Shown here in pieces: positions 55,302 through 64,000 of a stretch of 64,000 nucleotides of DNA; the first letter of the stretch is position 1, and every line of letters begins with the position of its first letter. Under the pieces are notes generated by a model. It had not been told where the DNA came from. It worked only from the letters and a program-made list of their open reading frames with translations, and searched no databases. Location: positions 1,016,001 to 1,080,000 of the forward strand of contig NZ_CP028083.1 in assembly GCF_005491425.1 (NCBI RefSeq), read 5' to 3'. The DNA is from Lysinibacillus sp. SGAir0095. GTDB taxonomy: Bacteria; Bacillota; Bacilli; Bacillales_A; Planococcaceae. The position numbers and the translations under genes were made by a program.

Positions 55302-55386
55302 TAAAAAAAAATTGTATAAATTGTTTAGAAAGTAAGAAAAGGGGATATATTATTTATGAACACAGCAACATTCTCATTTCCCCCTT

Positions 55387-55421
55387 TAAGAGCAGAAGCT
55401 TTTGTCTTCTGCTCTCTTTTT
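55387..55421 (+). terminator. Terminator after the Spo0E-like gene
   Basis: AGAGCAGAAG pairs perfectly with CTTCTGCTCT, then CTTTTTAT. The 86-nt 3' region before it contains AAAGGGG (near 55338) and CCCCCTTT (near 55380), which can pair. Confidence 0.85.
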
Positions 55422-55668
55422 ATGTTCAAAATTCATTATTACAATAACAATGTGAGGAAGCTTCAATAGAATTTTCAAGCTTTTATTTAGATATGACAAC
55501 TATTATGTAAATTTTATGTATTTATTTTCTATTTATAATCAATAATTAGAAAATATTTGGTAAACTAGTAAAAACTTATCTAATCAATAATGATTTGAAA
55601 TAAGTAGTCATCGATTAATTACAGAATAATTTATCTAACAATCAAGAAAATAGGGGAGGATTAATAGG

Positions 55669-56541
55669 ATGTTACATACAAAAAAAATTGGTTTCATTGG
55701 AACTGGGGTTATGGGATCAAGTATTGTGAAGCACTTACTAAATGCTAATTATGACGTTAGTGTGTATACTCGTACGAAATCTAAGGCACAAGAGTTAATC
55801 GAGCTTGGTGCAAAATGGGCAGAAACGCCAAATGAAGCAGCTAAAGAAAACGACATCATTTTTACAATGGTTGGTTTCCCATCAGATGTAGAAGAGGTTT
55901 ATATAGGTGAAAATGGGATTCTGCAATCTGCTAAACAAGGGGCAGTAGTTGTGGATTTGACAACTTCCGAACCCACTTTGGCGATGAAAATTTTTGATCT
56001 AGCAAAACAAAAAGGAATTTCGAGCATCGATGCACCTGTTTCTGGTGGTGATGTAGGTGCTAAAAATGGGACACTTTCCATCATGGTTGGTGGAGAGAAA
56101 ACTGTTTTTGATGATTTACTTCCGATTCTACAAATTTTTGGAGAGAATATAGTATATCAAGGGGAAGCTGGTTCAGGACAACATACGAAAATGTGTAACC
56201 AATTGCTTATTGCTACCAACATGATCGGTGTTTGTGAATCGATTTCCTATGCATTAAATGCAGGATTGGATATTGAAAAAGTACTTCAATCGATTTCTGC
56301 TGGAGCGGCCGGTTCATGGTCATTGAGCAATCTTGGACCACGAATGATAAAAGGGGACCTAGAGCCAGGATTTTATTTAAAGCATTTTCTTAAAGATATG
56401 AAAATTGCCATCGAGGAAGCGGAAAAAATGAACTTAAACTTGCCAGGTGTCAAACTTTCTATTGACCTTTACAACACACTCTTAGAAAAAGGATATGGCG
56501 ATAAAGGAACACAAAGCTTGATTAAATATTATATAGATTGA
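55669..56541 (+). CDS. ykwC: 3-hydroxyisobutyrate dehydrogenase family protein (YkwC-like)
   Basis: Beta-hydroxyacid dehydrogenase, 290 aa. The Rossmann site is GFIGTGVMGSSIV, the substrate motif is DAPVSGGDVGAKNGTLSIMVGG, and catalytic Lys lies in GSGQHTKMCNQLLIATN. GGGGAGGA precedes the ATG. The substrate is not known, though hydroxyisobutyrate, tartronate semialdehyde or glyoxylate are usual. Position matches B. subtilis ykwC. Confidence 0.9.
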   Translation: MLHTKKIGFIGTGVMGSSIVKHLLNANYDVSVYTRTKSKAQELIELGAKWAETPNEAAKENDIIFTMVGFPSDVEEVYIGENGILQSAKQGAVVVDLTTSEPTLAMKIFDLAKQKGISSIDAPVSGGDVGAKNGTLSIMVGGEKTVFDDLLPILQIFGENIVYQGEAGSGQHTKMCNQLLIATNMIGVCESISYALNAGLDIEKVLQSISAGAAGSWSLSNLGPRMIKGDLEPGFYLKHFLKDMKIAIEEAEKMNLNLPGVKLSIDLYNTLLEKGYGDKGTQSLIKYYID

Positions 56542-56649
56542 TTTATTCTTCAATCTAGTGTGCATTTAAACCTTGAAGTAGTGATTAAGCGCTGTGCTGT
56601 GTTTGTTTAAATGGCTAGATAGAGAAACTTATTTTGAGGGGCGAACACT

Positions 56650-57957
56650 TTGGGGAAAACAAATTCAGAAACAAGAGGTCCAATTGCATTATATCTTTCA
56701 CTGCCGATACTGTCCTGGGCATTTTATGATTTTGCGAATACTATCTTTTCATCTAACATTAATACTGTTTTTTTTCCTTTTTATATGGACGAAGTATTAG
56801 GAACTGACGAAGTTCGTCAACAAGTAGCGAGTTCGTTTATTTCCTATGCCAATGCTGTAGCAAGCTTCTTTTTAGTTCTCTTTTCACCATTATTTGGTGT
56901 GTGGATTGATAATACTGGTTTCAAAAAGCGATTTATTGTCTGGTTTGCCTCTATTTCGATTCTCTTTACTTTTATGATGGGGGTCTTTTCTAGCATTGAT
57001 TTTAATGTTTATTATTCAGGTGTTCCCCTGAGCTTATTTTTAGTTGTTGTGAGCTTTGTTATAGCCAAATTTTTCTTTAATTCTAGTTTAGTATTTTATG
57101 ATTCTATGATGGGGGATTTTGGGACAAAAGAAGAGATGCCTTTAATATCAGGGTTTGGTGTGGCCGTTGGTTACTTGGGGACAATTTGCGGTTTACTTGT
57201 TTATTTGCTTGTTAGTGACGGTGATTTCCATCGTGCGTTTATCCCAACAGCGATTCTATATCTGATCTTTTCATTGCCCTTATTTTTCTTTATAAAGGAT
57301 AAACCTATCCCCGCTGATAAAAGAAAGAAGATTAAATTTCTAGAAGGCTATCGAGAAATTATTCAAACGTTCAAGGAAATGAAAAAGTATAAATCAATTT
57401 TTACTTTTATGATTGCCTACTTTTTCTTGAACGATGCGATTGCCACAACTATTGCTATGATGGCTGTTTATGCCACAGCGATTGTAGGGTTTACTTCAGG
57501 GCAGTTTATCATTTTATACTTGGTCAGTACAGTGGCAACGATAATAGGGTCCTTGGTGTTTGGATATATTGCAAAAGCTATTGGAGCAAGGCGTTCTATC
57601 ACAATTGTTGCAATAATTATGATCCTCGCACTTTTCGTTGCAGTATTTGCCACAACTCAAGGAATGTTTTGGATTGCTGGCAGTATGTTTGGTGTTTCAC
57701 TGGGTTCAATGTGGGTGACATCTCGAACTTTTATCATCGAATTATCTCCTGAAGAAAAGCGCGGACAATTTTTCGGCTTATTCGCCTTTTCTGGAAAGGT
57801 ATCATCAATTATTGGACCAGCCATTTATGGTACCGTCACATTAGTCATGAGAGATTATGGAACATTAGCAAGTAGATTAGCGTTAGGTTCCCTAATCATT
57901 CTTACAATAATTGGTTTAATTATTCATTTACAGGTAAAACCTGAAAAAAATAGATGA
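56650..57957 (+). CDS. MFS transporter, UMF1 family
   Basis: 435-aa major facilitator protein with about 12 membrane helices. The opening LSWAFYDFANTIFSSNINTVFFPFY and the later SRTFIIELSPEEKRGQFFGLFAFSGKVSS are marks of the UMF1/Atg22-related group. The start is TTG with GAGGGG 8 nt upstream. The substrate is unknown. It follows ykwC by about 108 bp. Confidence 0.88.
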   Translation: MGKTNSETRGPIALYLSLPILSWAFYDFANTIFSSNINTVFFPFYMDEVLGTDEVRQQVASSFISYANAVASFFLVLFSPLFGVWIDNTGFKKRFIVWFASISILFTFMMGVFSSIDFNVYYSGVPLSLFLVVVSFVIAKFFFNSSLVFYDSMMGDFGTKEEMPLISGFGVAVGYLGTICGLLVYLLVSDGDFHRAFIPTAILYLIFSLPLFFFIKDKPIPADKRKKIKFLEGYREIIQTFKEMKKYKSIFTFMIAYFFLNDAIATTIAMMAVYATAIVGFTSGQFIILYLVSTVATIIGSLVFGYIAKAIGARRSITIVAIIMILALFVAVFATTQGMFWIAGSMFGVSLGSMWVTSRTFIIELSPEEKRGQFFGLFAFSGKVSSIIGPAIYGTVTLVMRDYGTLASRLALGSLIILTIIGLIIHLQVKPEKNR

Positions 57958-58050
57958 TAGGAGAAAACCTTCCCCTATGTTACAATTTACTTATAATAAT
58001 CTGTATCAAAAGTAGCTAAAATAATAATATTTTAGTCGGGAAAGGAAAGA

Positions 58051-58962
58051 GTGAGTCACTTGGAACATAAAGGTATTTTACTAGAAAGTGGTACAAATGA
58101 ACTTGAAATTGTTGAATTTGAAGTCGCTAATAATAAATTCGGTATTAATGTCATAAAAGTTAAAGAAATTATTCAACCGATTCCAGTTACTTTTATCCCG
58201 CATGCACATCCACATGTTGAAGGGATTGTTCAACTGCGTGGAGAAGTATTACCTGTGGTTAATATGCTAAAAGTTTTAGGAATGGCCCATGCTACATTTA
58301 GTTCGCAGCATAAATACATTGTTGCTGAATTTAATAAGCAAAAGGTTGTTTTCCATGTGGATAATGTTACACAAATCCATCGAATTTCTTGGAATGAAAT
58401 CGAAAAACCTTCAGATATGTATCAAGGTGGTTCCAGTCAAGTAATTGGTGTTATTAAACAACAAGACACAATGCTTTTATTATTAGATTTTGAAAAAATC
58501 ATGGTGGATATTAACCCTGATTCCGGTATTAATGTGGAGTCTGTGAAAAAGTTAGGAAAACGGGAGCGTTCTGAAAAGAAAATTGTTATTGCAGAGGATT
58601 CGCCTTTACTTAGAAAATTATTGCATGACACAATGCATGAAGCGGGCTACGTAAACCTTGAGTTCTTTGAAAATGGTCGAGATGCTTTTGACTATCTAGA
58701 ATCGCTTCTCCGTACTGGCAGCAATATTGAAGAACATGTTCAATTAGTAGTGACTGATATTGAGATGCCACAGATGGATGGTCATCATTTTACGAAGAAA
58801 ATCAAATCCACTCCATCTTTATCTAAGCTTCCAGTTATTATCTTTTCTAGCTTGATTACAGATGATCTTCGTCATAAGGGTGAAGTTGTAGGTGCTGAGG
58901 AGCAAATTAGTAAACCTGAAATCGCAGAACTAATTCTAAAAGTAGACGAATTGATTCTATAA
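58051..58962 (+). CDS. cheV: Chemotaxis protein CheV
   Basis: CheW-like coupling domain (residues about 15-160, with GIVQLRGEVLPVVNM) fused to a response-regulator receiver (about 173-300). The receiver has acidic EDS, the phospho-acceptor Asp in VVTDIEMPQMDG, and Lys in SKPEIAE. It links chemoreceptors to CheA and tunes adaptation. The GTG start has a ribosome site only 4 nt away (AAAGGA); TTG 58060 is the alternative. CTAAAATA and TATTTTAG (58016-58035) form an inverted repeat just before it. Presence implies a motile organism. Confidence 0.95.
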   Translation: MSHLEHKGILLESGTNELEIVEFEVANNKFGINVIKVKEIIQPIPVTFIPHAHPHVEGIVQLRGEVLPVVNMLKVLGMAHATFSSQHKYIVAEFNKQKVVFHVDNVTQIHRISWNEIEKPSDMYQGGSSQVIGVIKQQDTMLLLLDFEKIMVDINPDSGINVESVKKLGKRERSEKKIVIAEDSPLLRKLLHDTMHEAGYVNLEFFENGRDAFDYLESLLRTGSNIEEHVQLVVTDIEMPQMDGHHFTKKIKSTPSLSKLPVIIFSSLITDDLRHKGEVVGAEEQISKPEIAELILKVDELIL

Positions 58963-59045
58963 GAAGATTTTAACTTTTTAGGGTATCCCAAAGATTATAC
59001 TTTCAATTAAGTAAGGCTCTACCCTTGGCGAATTGATTTACATTT

Positions 59046-59096
59046 AGAACACGGTCGGATACCTTTCATGGTTTACCGTCTGTGTTCTTTTTTCTT
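59046..59096 (+). terminator. Terminator after cheV
   Basis: AGAACACGGT and GTGTTCT arms with an inner GATAC-GGT stem, followed by TTTTTTCTT. Confidence 0.75.
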
Positions 59097-59178
59097 CTCG
59101 GGTTTAAAGTTAAAATATTTAAACCATTCTTTAGGGTATAGAAGAGTGTATATACCTTAAGAAATTTCAAAGAGAGAA

Positions 59179-60741
59179 GTGATAACAATAGAGAAAATGG
59201 AAAATTTTAAAACAGCAATCATCGATATTGGTTCAAATACAATTCGACTTGTACTTTATAAATATAACAAGCTTGAAGGCTTAAGAGAATTCGGAAATAT
59301 AAAAACAGTTGCAAGATTAAGAACATATCTACAGCCTGATGGAATAATGTCTGAAGAAGGTATTGCATTGCTAGCCGAGACATTAAGTTCCTTTAAAAAA
59401 ATAATAGATGATTATGAAGTTACAGAAATAAAGGCAACAGCAACTGCCGCAATTCGCCAAGCAACCAATAACCAATCTATTGTAGAGCGTATGGAGAATG
59501 AAACAGGGATTTTGATTGATTTATTAACAGAGGAAGAAGAAGCGTATTTTGGATTTGTTGCTGTTGCGCATTCAATGGATACAAAATCGGCAGTTACGAT
59601 TGATATAGGTGGCGGCTCAACTGAAATCACTTTATTTGAAGATAAAAAATTACAAAAAACCATCAGTTTTCCTTTCGGCACTGTTTCTTTAAAGGAAATG
59701 TTTGTTTCTGGTGAAGTCATAAGTAAAGAAGAAAAAGAAGTTTTGCGCCAATATGTAAGAAACCAATTTGAAAAACTAAACTGGATTGGGCAACTGGGAT
59801 TACCCATCATCGGCATAGGTGGAAGTGCACGTAATATTGCACAAATTCATCAACAGCTAATAGATTATCCTATTTCTGGTGTGCATCAATACGAAATAAA
59901 GCTGGAAGAATTGACGAATTTAGGCAGTTATTTAGAGAGGCTGACTTTCGAACAGTTAAGACAATTGGACGGGCTCTCATCGGACCGAGCAGACATTATT
60001 GGAATCGCTCTTGAGGTTTTTAAAGAATTGATGGCTGTTGTCGATGCAAAAGTTTTTCAAATAAGTAAAAAGGGCTTGCGCGAAGGTCTAATGTATAATC
60101 GAGTCTCACAAAGTGATGATCATGCTTTTGATAAGTACAATGTTTTTGAAGGATATGCTCGAAGAATAACCTTTGAATATGGACGTTCAGAAGAAGAGCG
60201 AACATTCTTGAGTCGTATTACAGAACAGTTTTACAAAGAGTGCTGTCGTATAGGCCTCTGTGAGTTTAATCAAGATCACCTGGTGTTGCTGAAAAGGGCT
60301 GCTCAAGTATTTGCAATTGGTGAGTATATTGAACAGGATTCTTCAAATCAGCATACCTTTTACTTACTTGCAAACCAGTCGATTGTTGGGTTGAATCATG
60401 TAGAACGTGTGAAATTAGCGCTCGTTGCATCTTATAAAAATAAGGATTATTTCAGAAGATTCTCAGCTCCTTTTATTACTTGGATCCCTCGTGATGAACT
60501 AAAAACGTTAAGAGAACTTGGAGCAATGCTTAAATTTATTTTTGCATTAAACGTATCGAAGCGTACTATTGTAGAATCTGTTGAGCTGGAAAAAGTAAGT
60601 GATGTACTTCATATTATTGTAGCGGCTCGAAATGTACCAATGGCTGAAATTTATCAATGTGAACGTCAAAAAAAACATATTGAACGGATATTTAAAAAAC
60701 CTGTACAAATTCATTTTTATAAAAAGGGTGAAAAGAGATGA
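59179..60741 (+). CDS. ppx: Exopolyphosphatase Ppx/GppA
   Basis: Hydrolyses polyphosphate ends (or pppGpp), 520 aa. ASKHA-fold motifs are AIIDIGSNTIRLVLY, TATAAIRQATN, EEEAYFGF, TIDIGGGSTEITLF and GIGGSARNIA. The C-terminal part (residues about 310-500) is an HD-type helical domain. The start is GTG 59179 or ATG 59197; neither ribosome site is strong. It overlaps ppk by 4 bp (ATGA), so degradation and synthesis are coupled. Confidence 0.93.
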   Translation: MITIEKMENFKTAIIDIGSNTIRLVLYKYNKLEGLREFGNIKTVARLRTYLQPDGIMSEEGIALLAETLSSFKKIIDDYEVTEIKATATAAIRQATNNQSIVERMENETGILIDLLTEEEEAYFGFVAVAHSMDTKSAVTIDIGGGSTEITLFEDKKLQKTISFPFGTVSLKEMFVSGEVISKEEKEVLRQYVRNQFEKLNWIGQLGLPIIGIGGSARNIAQIHQQLIDYPISGVHQYEIKLEELTNLGSYLERLTFEQLRQLDGLSSDRADIIGIALEVFKELMAVVDAKVFQISKKGLREGLMYNRVSQSDDHAFDKYNVFEGYARRITFEYGRSEEERTFLSRITEQFYKECCRIGLCEFNQDHLVLLKRAAQVFAIGEYIEQDSSNQHTFYLLANQSIVGLNHVERVKLALVASYKNKDYFRRFSAPFITWIPRDELKTLRELGAMLKFIFALNVSKRTIVESVELEKVSDVLHIIVAARNVPMAEIYQCERQKKHIERIFKKPVQIHFYKKGEKR

Positions 60742-62897
60742 CTACTGAAATTCAATTAGACTCTTATGGAGAAAAAAATAATGAAGAGTTGATTGACTAT
60801 AAGTATATTTTAGAAGAAATCGCTAAACCACAGTATTACAATAACCGTGAGCTGAGCTGGTTAGCATTTAATGAACGAGTATTGGAAGAAGCAGAAGATG
60901 AAGCCAACCCATTATTAGAACGCTTGAAATTTTTAGCTATTTTCAGCTCGAATTTAGATGAATTTTTCATGGTTCGTGTAGCAGGTTTACAAGACCAGGT
61001 AAGAGCAGGTTTTCATAAGCCTGAAAATAAGTCTGGACTTACACCTAAGGAACAGCTTGCCAAAATTGCCCAGAAGACCCAATCGCTTGTACGTAGACAA
61101 ATGGATGTGTATCGATATCTTGTGCATGAAGAATTACCGAAAGAAAGAGTATACGTACGAGGATTTAAAAATTTAAATGAGTATCAAAAACAGTTTGTTA
61201 ATGAGTTGTTTGAAGAAACCATCTTCCCAGTCCTAACGCCAGTAGCGGTCGATGCATATCGTCCTTTCCCTACATTGATCGGCAAAACTCTAAACTTGCT
61301 GGTCATGCTCGAAGAAAATATGTATAGTGAACAAAATGAAAAGGTTGCAATTGTACAGGTACCTTCCGTTCTAGATCGTTTTATTGAAGTGCCAAGTGAA
61401 AAAGGTGAGAAAGTCTTTGTTCTATTAGAAGACGTTATCACTTCCCATCTTGAAAAACTTTTCTATGGATATAACGTGAAGTCTACACAAGCCTTCCGAT
61501 TAACGCGTAATGCGGATTTAACTATTCATGAGGAAGGTGCACGAGATTTACTTGTTGAGATTGAAAAGGAACTGAAAAAACGTAAATGGGGAGTTGGAAG
61601 CCGATTAGAAGTTCGCGATGGCGAAATAAGCGATGATGTACTTGATTATTTGTTAGAAGAATTTGAGATTCAAGAATCGGATGTTTTTAAAATTGGTGGT
61701 CCACTTGATTTAACGTTTCTTTTTAGTTTTATGAAGAAGATTTCTGTTGGCCGTGAACATTTAGAGTATGAAAGCTTTATTCCTCTCCGACCAAAAGATT
61801 TAGCTTCTGATGAGAATATTTTCGAAAAGGCGTTATCACAAGATATCTTTTTCCATCACCCGTATGAGTCCTTTGAACCGATTGTTGATTTTGTTACAGA
61901 AGCCGCAACGGATCCTTCAGTATTAGCAATCAAACAAACCTTATATCGGGTAAGTGGTAATTCGCCTATTATCAATGCTTTAAAACAAGCTGCTGAAAAT
62001 GGGAAACAAGTGACAGTTCTAGTAGAATTGAAAGCTCGATTCGATGAGGAAAATAACGTGCATTGGGCAAAAGAATTAGAACAAGCCGGATGCCTGGTCA
62101 TTTACGGAATGAATAACCTGAAAACACATTCTAAAATAACCCTCGTGGTCCGCCAAAATAACGGAAAAATCGAGCGTTTTGTTCACCTTGGTACAGGAAA
62201 CTATAATGATGCCACCGCTAAGTTTTATACAGATATGGGAATTATCACATCGGTTAAGGAATTTGGTATAGATGCAACAAACTTCTTTAATTACTTAAGC
62301 GGCTACACAGAAAAACCAAAATTCCATCATCTTGTTGTTGCGCCCTTTGATATTCGAGATGAGTTTATTGAATTAATAGATGAAGAAATTCGTTGCCATA
62401 AGAGATTTGGCAATGGGTTTATTCGTGCAAAAATGAACTCTTTAACAGATAAAGATCTTATCATGAAGTTTTATGAAGCCTCTATTAATGGAGTAAAAGT
62501 TGAGCTTGTGATACGTGGGATATGTTGCTTACGACCTGGAATACAGGGAATTAGTGAAAACATAACAGTTACAAGTATCGTAGGACGTTTTTTAGAGCAT
62601 ACACGAATTTACTGGTTCCATCACAATGGAGAAAATAAAATCTATTTATCTTCTGCGGATTTAATGACACGTAATATGGTCAAACGAGTTGAGATATTAT
62701 TCCCACTATATTCTTATGATATTAAGCAAAGAGTAATGGATATTTTAAGGACGCAGCTAGCTGATACAGTAAAAGCACGTGTTCAAGATTCAACAGGAAA
62801 ATATCATTTTATAGAAATAAGTAATACTGATAAAGCGATAAATTCTCAGGAGCAGTTTTTACTTGAGGCAATGAGTACTGTCGTAGTAGAAGAATAA
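60738..62897 (+). CDS. ppk: Polyphosphate kinase 1
   Basis: Makes polyphosphate from ATP, 719 aa. The N-domain begins YYNNRELSWLAFNERVLEEA, and the catalytic phospholipase-D-like halves hold LKTHSKITLVVR (phosphorylated His) and YLSSADLMTRNM, with GICCLRPGI between. AAAAGGGTGAAAAG precedes the ATG inside ppx. It is co-translated with ppx. A polyphosphate store is expected. Confidence 0.96.
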   Translation: MTTEIQLDSYGEKNNEELIDYKYILEEIAKPQYYNNRELSWLAFNERVLEEAEDEANPLLERLKFLAIFSSNLDEFFMVRVAGLQDQVRAGFHKPENKSGLTPKEQLAKIAQKTQSLVRRQMDVYRYLVHEELPKERVYVRGFKNLNEYQKQFVNELFEETIFPVLTPVAVDAYRPFPTLIGKTLNLLVMLEENMYSEQNEKVAIVQVPSVLDRFIEVPSEKGEKVFVLLEDVITSHLEKLFYGYNVKSTQAFRLTRNADLTIHEEGARDLLVEIEKELKKRKWGVGSRLEVRDGEISDDVLDYLLEEFEIQESDVFKIGGPLDLTFLFSFMKKISVGREHLEYESFIPLRPKDLASDENIFEKALSQDIFFHHPYESFEPIVDFVTEAATDPSVLAIKQTLYRVSGNSPIINALKQAAENGKQVTVLVELKARFDEENNVHWAKELEQAGCLVIYGMNNLKTHSKITLVVRQNNGKIERFVHLGTGNYNDATAKFYTDMGIITSVKEFGIDATNFFNYLSGYTEKPKFHHLVVAPFDIRDEFIELIDEEIRCHKRFGNGFIRAKMNSLTDKDLIMKFYEASINGVKVELVIRGICCLRPGIQGISENITVTSIVGRFLEHTRIYWFHHNGENKIYLSSADLMTRNMVKRVEILFPLYSYDIKQRVMDILRTQLADTVKARVQDSTGKYHFIEISNTDKAINSQEQFLLEAMSTVVVEE

Positions 62898-62931
62898 AAG
62901 ACATTTTGCAATTTAATTAACTATTTTCATA

Positions 62932-62975
62932 AAACATCATCTCCCATTTTTTGTCTAAGAGATGATGTATTTTTA
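62932..62975 (+). terminator. Terminator after ppk
   Basis: ACATCATCTC pairs with GAGATGATGT, then ATTTTTAT. Confidence 0.88.
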
Positions 62976-63138
62976 TAGGTATTTTTTCATGTTAAGTTAT
63001 TAATATTCATCGAAAAGTTGATTTAGTTATACATTTGTCCTAAAATTAGATGGAAATATAAAATAATAATGGATTATAGTGTTATAATATAACTATATAT
63101 ATTTATGCATCACGTCATGTAGCTAATGGGGGATAATA

Positions 63139-64000
63139 ATGATTACTTTTCCAACAATGGAGTTTGAAAATTACTTGCAAGATTTGATGAAACTAAATCC
63201 ATTTGATTCTGTTGTCATACTAAAAACACAGAATGAAGGAAAATATACTGTAGAGATGATTAATTCAAATGCCTCAATTCTTTCCCCTGTTCCTTATATG
63301 AAGGGAATGGATGCAAATGGCTTTTTTCAATGGTTAGATTGGGAGAAAGTGGAGGAAATGCTCCGAAATCCAAAGGAAGAAGTCGAATTTCTTACCATAC
63401 AGAATTATTCCAAGCAAGTATCTGTTTACATTCAAACAATTATGAAAAACACTGAAGAATACTTTGCATTGATTATGAAGCAAGTGAATGATGATGAAAA
63501 GAATTCTTATAGCTTGTACACTTTTCAAAATGAAAATACCGGGCTATTAAATAAAAGAGCTTTAAATATTAAATGGTCAGAGCATTACCAAAACTATAAT
63601 GATCTTCGCCAGATTTCATTTTTACTTGTCGATTTGGATCGCTTTAAAAAATACAATGAATCACTTGGAAAACAAAAAGCGGATGAAATGATCAAGAAAA
63701 TTAGTGAACGCTTCAATGAGGTTCGAAGTGAATCATGCGAGCTCTATCATTATAGTGGAGACGAATTTGTTTTTTTAGTTCGACATACACTTCGTGAAGA
63801 GGTGGAGCTTGTTGTCAATAAGATTTACGAACAGCTGAAGGAACCTTTTCTAATCGATGTTCATGAGTACTTTGTTACTTGTTCAATCGGTATTTCAACA
63901 ATCGCAGGAAATCAGTCCCGAGATCTGGAGACATTATTGCATCAGGCTGAACAGGCATTGTTTTATGTAAAGAAACACGGTCGTGCACATTTCAGATTTT
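63139..64000 (+). CDS. GGDEF-domain diguanylate cyclase-type protein, 3'-truncated
   Basis: The frame is open from ATG 63139 to the window end, about 287 codons. The first 130 residues form a PAS-like region (YLQDLMKLNPFDSVVILKTQ, VEMINSNASILSPVPYMKGMD). The GGDEF domain follows from NTGLLNKRALNIKWSEH, with metal site LLVDLDRFKKYNESLG and active site YSGDEFVF; SGDEF is an accepted active variant. CSIGIST and AEQALFYVKKHGRAHFRF end the visible part. An EAL domain may follow beyond the edge. AATGGGGGA precedes the ATG. Confidence 0.9.
   Translation, partial: MITFPTMEFENYLQDLMKLNPFDSVVILKTQNEGKYTVEMINSNASILSPVPYMKGMDANGFFQWLDWEKVEEMLRNPKEEVEFLTIQNYSKQVSVYIQTIMKNTEEYFALIMKQVNDDEKNSYSLYTFQNENTGLLNKRALNIKWSEHYQNYNDLRQISFLLVDLDRFKKYNESLGKQKADEMIKKISERFNEVRSESCELYHYSGDEFVFLVRHTLREEVELVVNKIYEQLKEPFLIDVHEYFVTCSIGISTIAGNQSRDLETLLHQAEQALFYVKKHGRAHFRF

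Noticed and set aside
55356-55469. 37-codon frame starting MNTATFSFPPLRAEAF
   Set aside because: It runs through the terminator of the Spo0E-like gene, and its GGGG site is 11 nt away; more likely 3' UTR.
56594-56800. 68-codon frame overlapping the start of the UMF1 transporter
   Set aside because: Out-of-frame shadow of the transporter gene, which has the clear TTG start and helix pattern.

Overview
The window is about 64 kb of low-GC chromosome from an endospore-forming, chemotactic member of the Bacillales. No phage, integrase, transposase, rRNA or tRNA gene was seen. Gene order follows the Bacillus subtilis chromosome in blocks: yitS-U-V-W, yjzD-fabH-fabF, trpS-spxA-mecA-coiA-pepF-yjbH-I-J-K-L-M-nadK-yjbO, yjcZ-spoVIF-yjcF-G-H, then ykoY, ktrD, a kinase, ykvE, spo0E-like, ykvS, ykwC and cheV. 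Some links are instead staphylococcal: a CtsR-controlled clpB ahead of fabH, and murE-prfC-terC. MurE carries DDPR rather than the DNPR typical of diaminopimelate ligases, which would fit a lysine-type peptidoglycan. Together these point to a Planococcaceae/Caryophanaceae-type organism (Lysinibacillus, Solibacillus, Ureibacillus or relatives). This assignment is inference from memory of gene orders.

Layout. 1-5.7 kb: oligopeptide ABC transporter operon in order D-F-B-C-A, with the 5' end cut. 5.8-8.9 kb: yitS (DegV), yitU (HAD), yitV (esterase), yitW (MIP18/SufT). 9-11 kb: zinc alcohol dehydrogenase and an Fnr with a C-terminal cysteine cluster. 11-16 kb: clpB lacking its N-domain behind a CtsR box, yjzD, then fabH-fabF behind a FapR box. 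16.3-23 kb: a small membrane protein, trpS with a T-box leader, spxA, mecA, coiA, pepF. 23.1-24 kb: sixteen tandem 52-bp units with hairpin-forming arms, not explained by any feature class I know. 24.25 kb: an sRNA matching RoxS/RsaE. 24.5-30.2 kb: spxH, truncated haemoglobin, cwlQ, CYTH protein, yjbL, relQ, nadK, pseudouridine synthase. 30.4-38.7 kb: mgtE, spore genes (cotZ-like coat gene, YhcN-like lipoprotein, spoVAC-AD-AE, yjcZ-type, spoVIF), yjcF-G-H and a PgpA-like gene. 38.8-41.6 kb: a frameshifted PP2C gene, a small acidic gene, an aldehyde dehydrogenase. 41.9-50.3 kb: M42 peptidase, murE, prfC, a reductase, a manganese riboswitch with terC, ktrB/D. 50.8-58 kb: a sporulation-type histidine kinase, mhqR, a lipoprotein, a CPBP protease, ykvS, a Spo0E-like gene, ykwC, a UMF1 transporter. 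58-64 kb: cheV, the ppx-ppk polyphosphate operon and the start of a GGDEF protein.

Shared themes. Thiol and protein-quality control (CtsR-clpB, spxA, mecA, spxH, mhqR) and redox or respiratory sensing (Fnr, RoxS, haemoglobin) lie close together. Alarmone and phosphate metabolism (RelQ, NadK, CYTH protein, Ppx, Ppk) recurs. Sporulation functions are spread across the right half. The parts least explained by known families are the 52-bp array beside roxS, a second degenerate 52-bp repeat near 32.4 kb, and several small genes without a recognised family.
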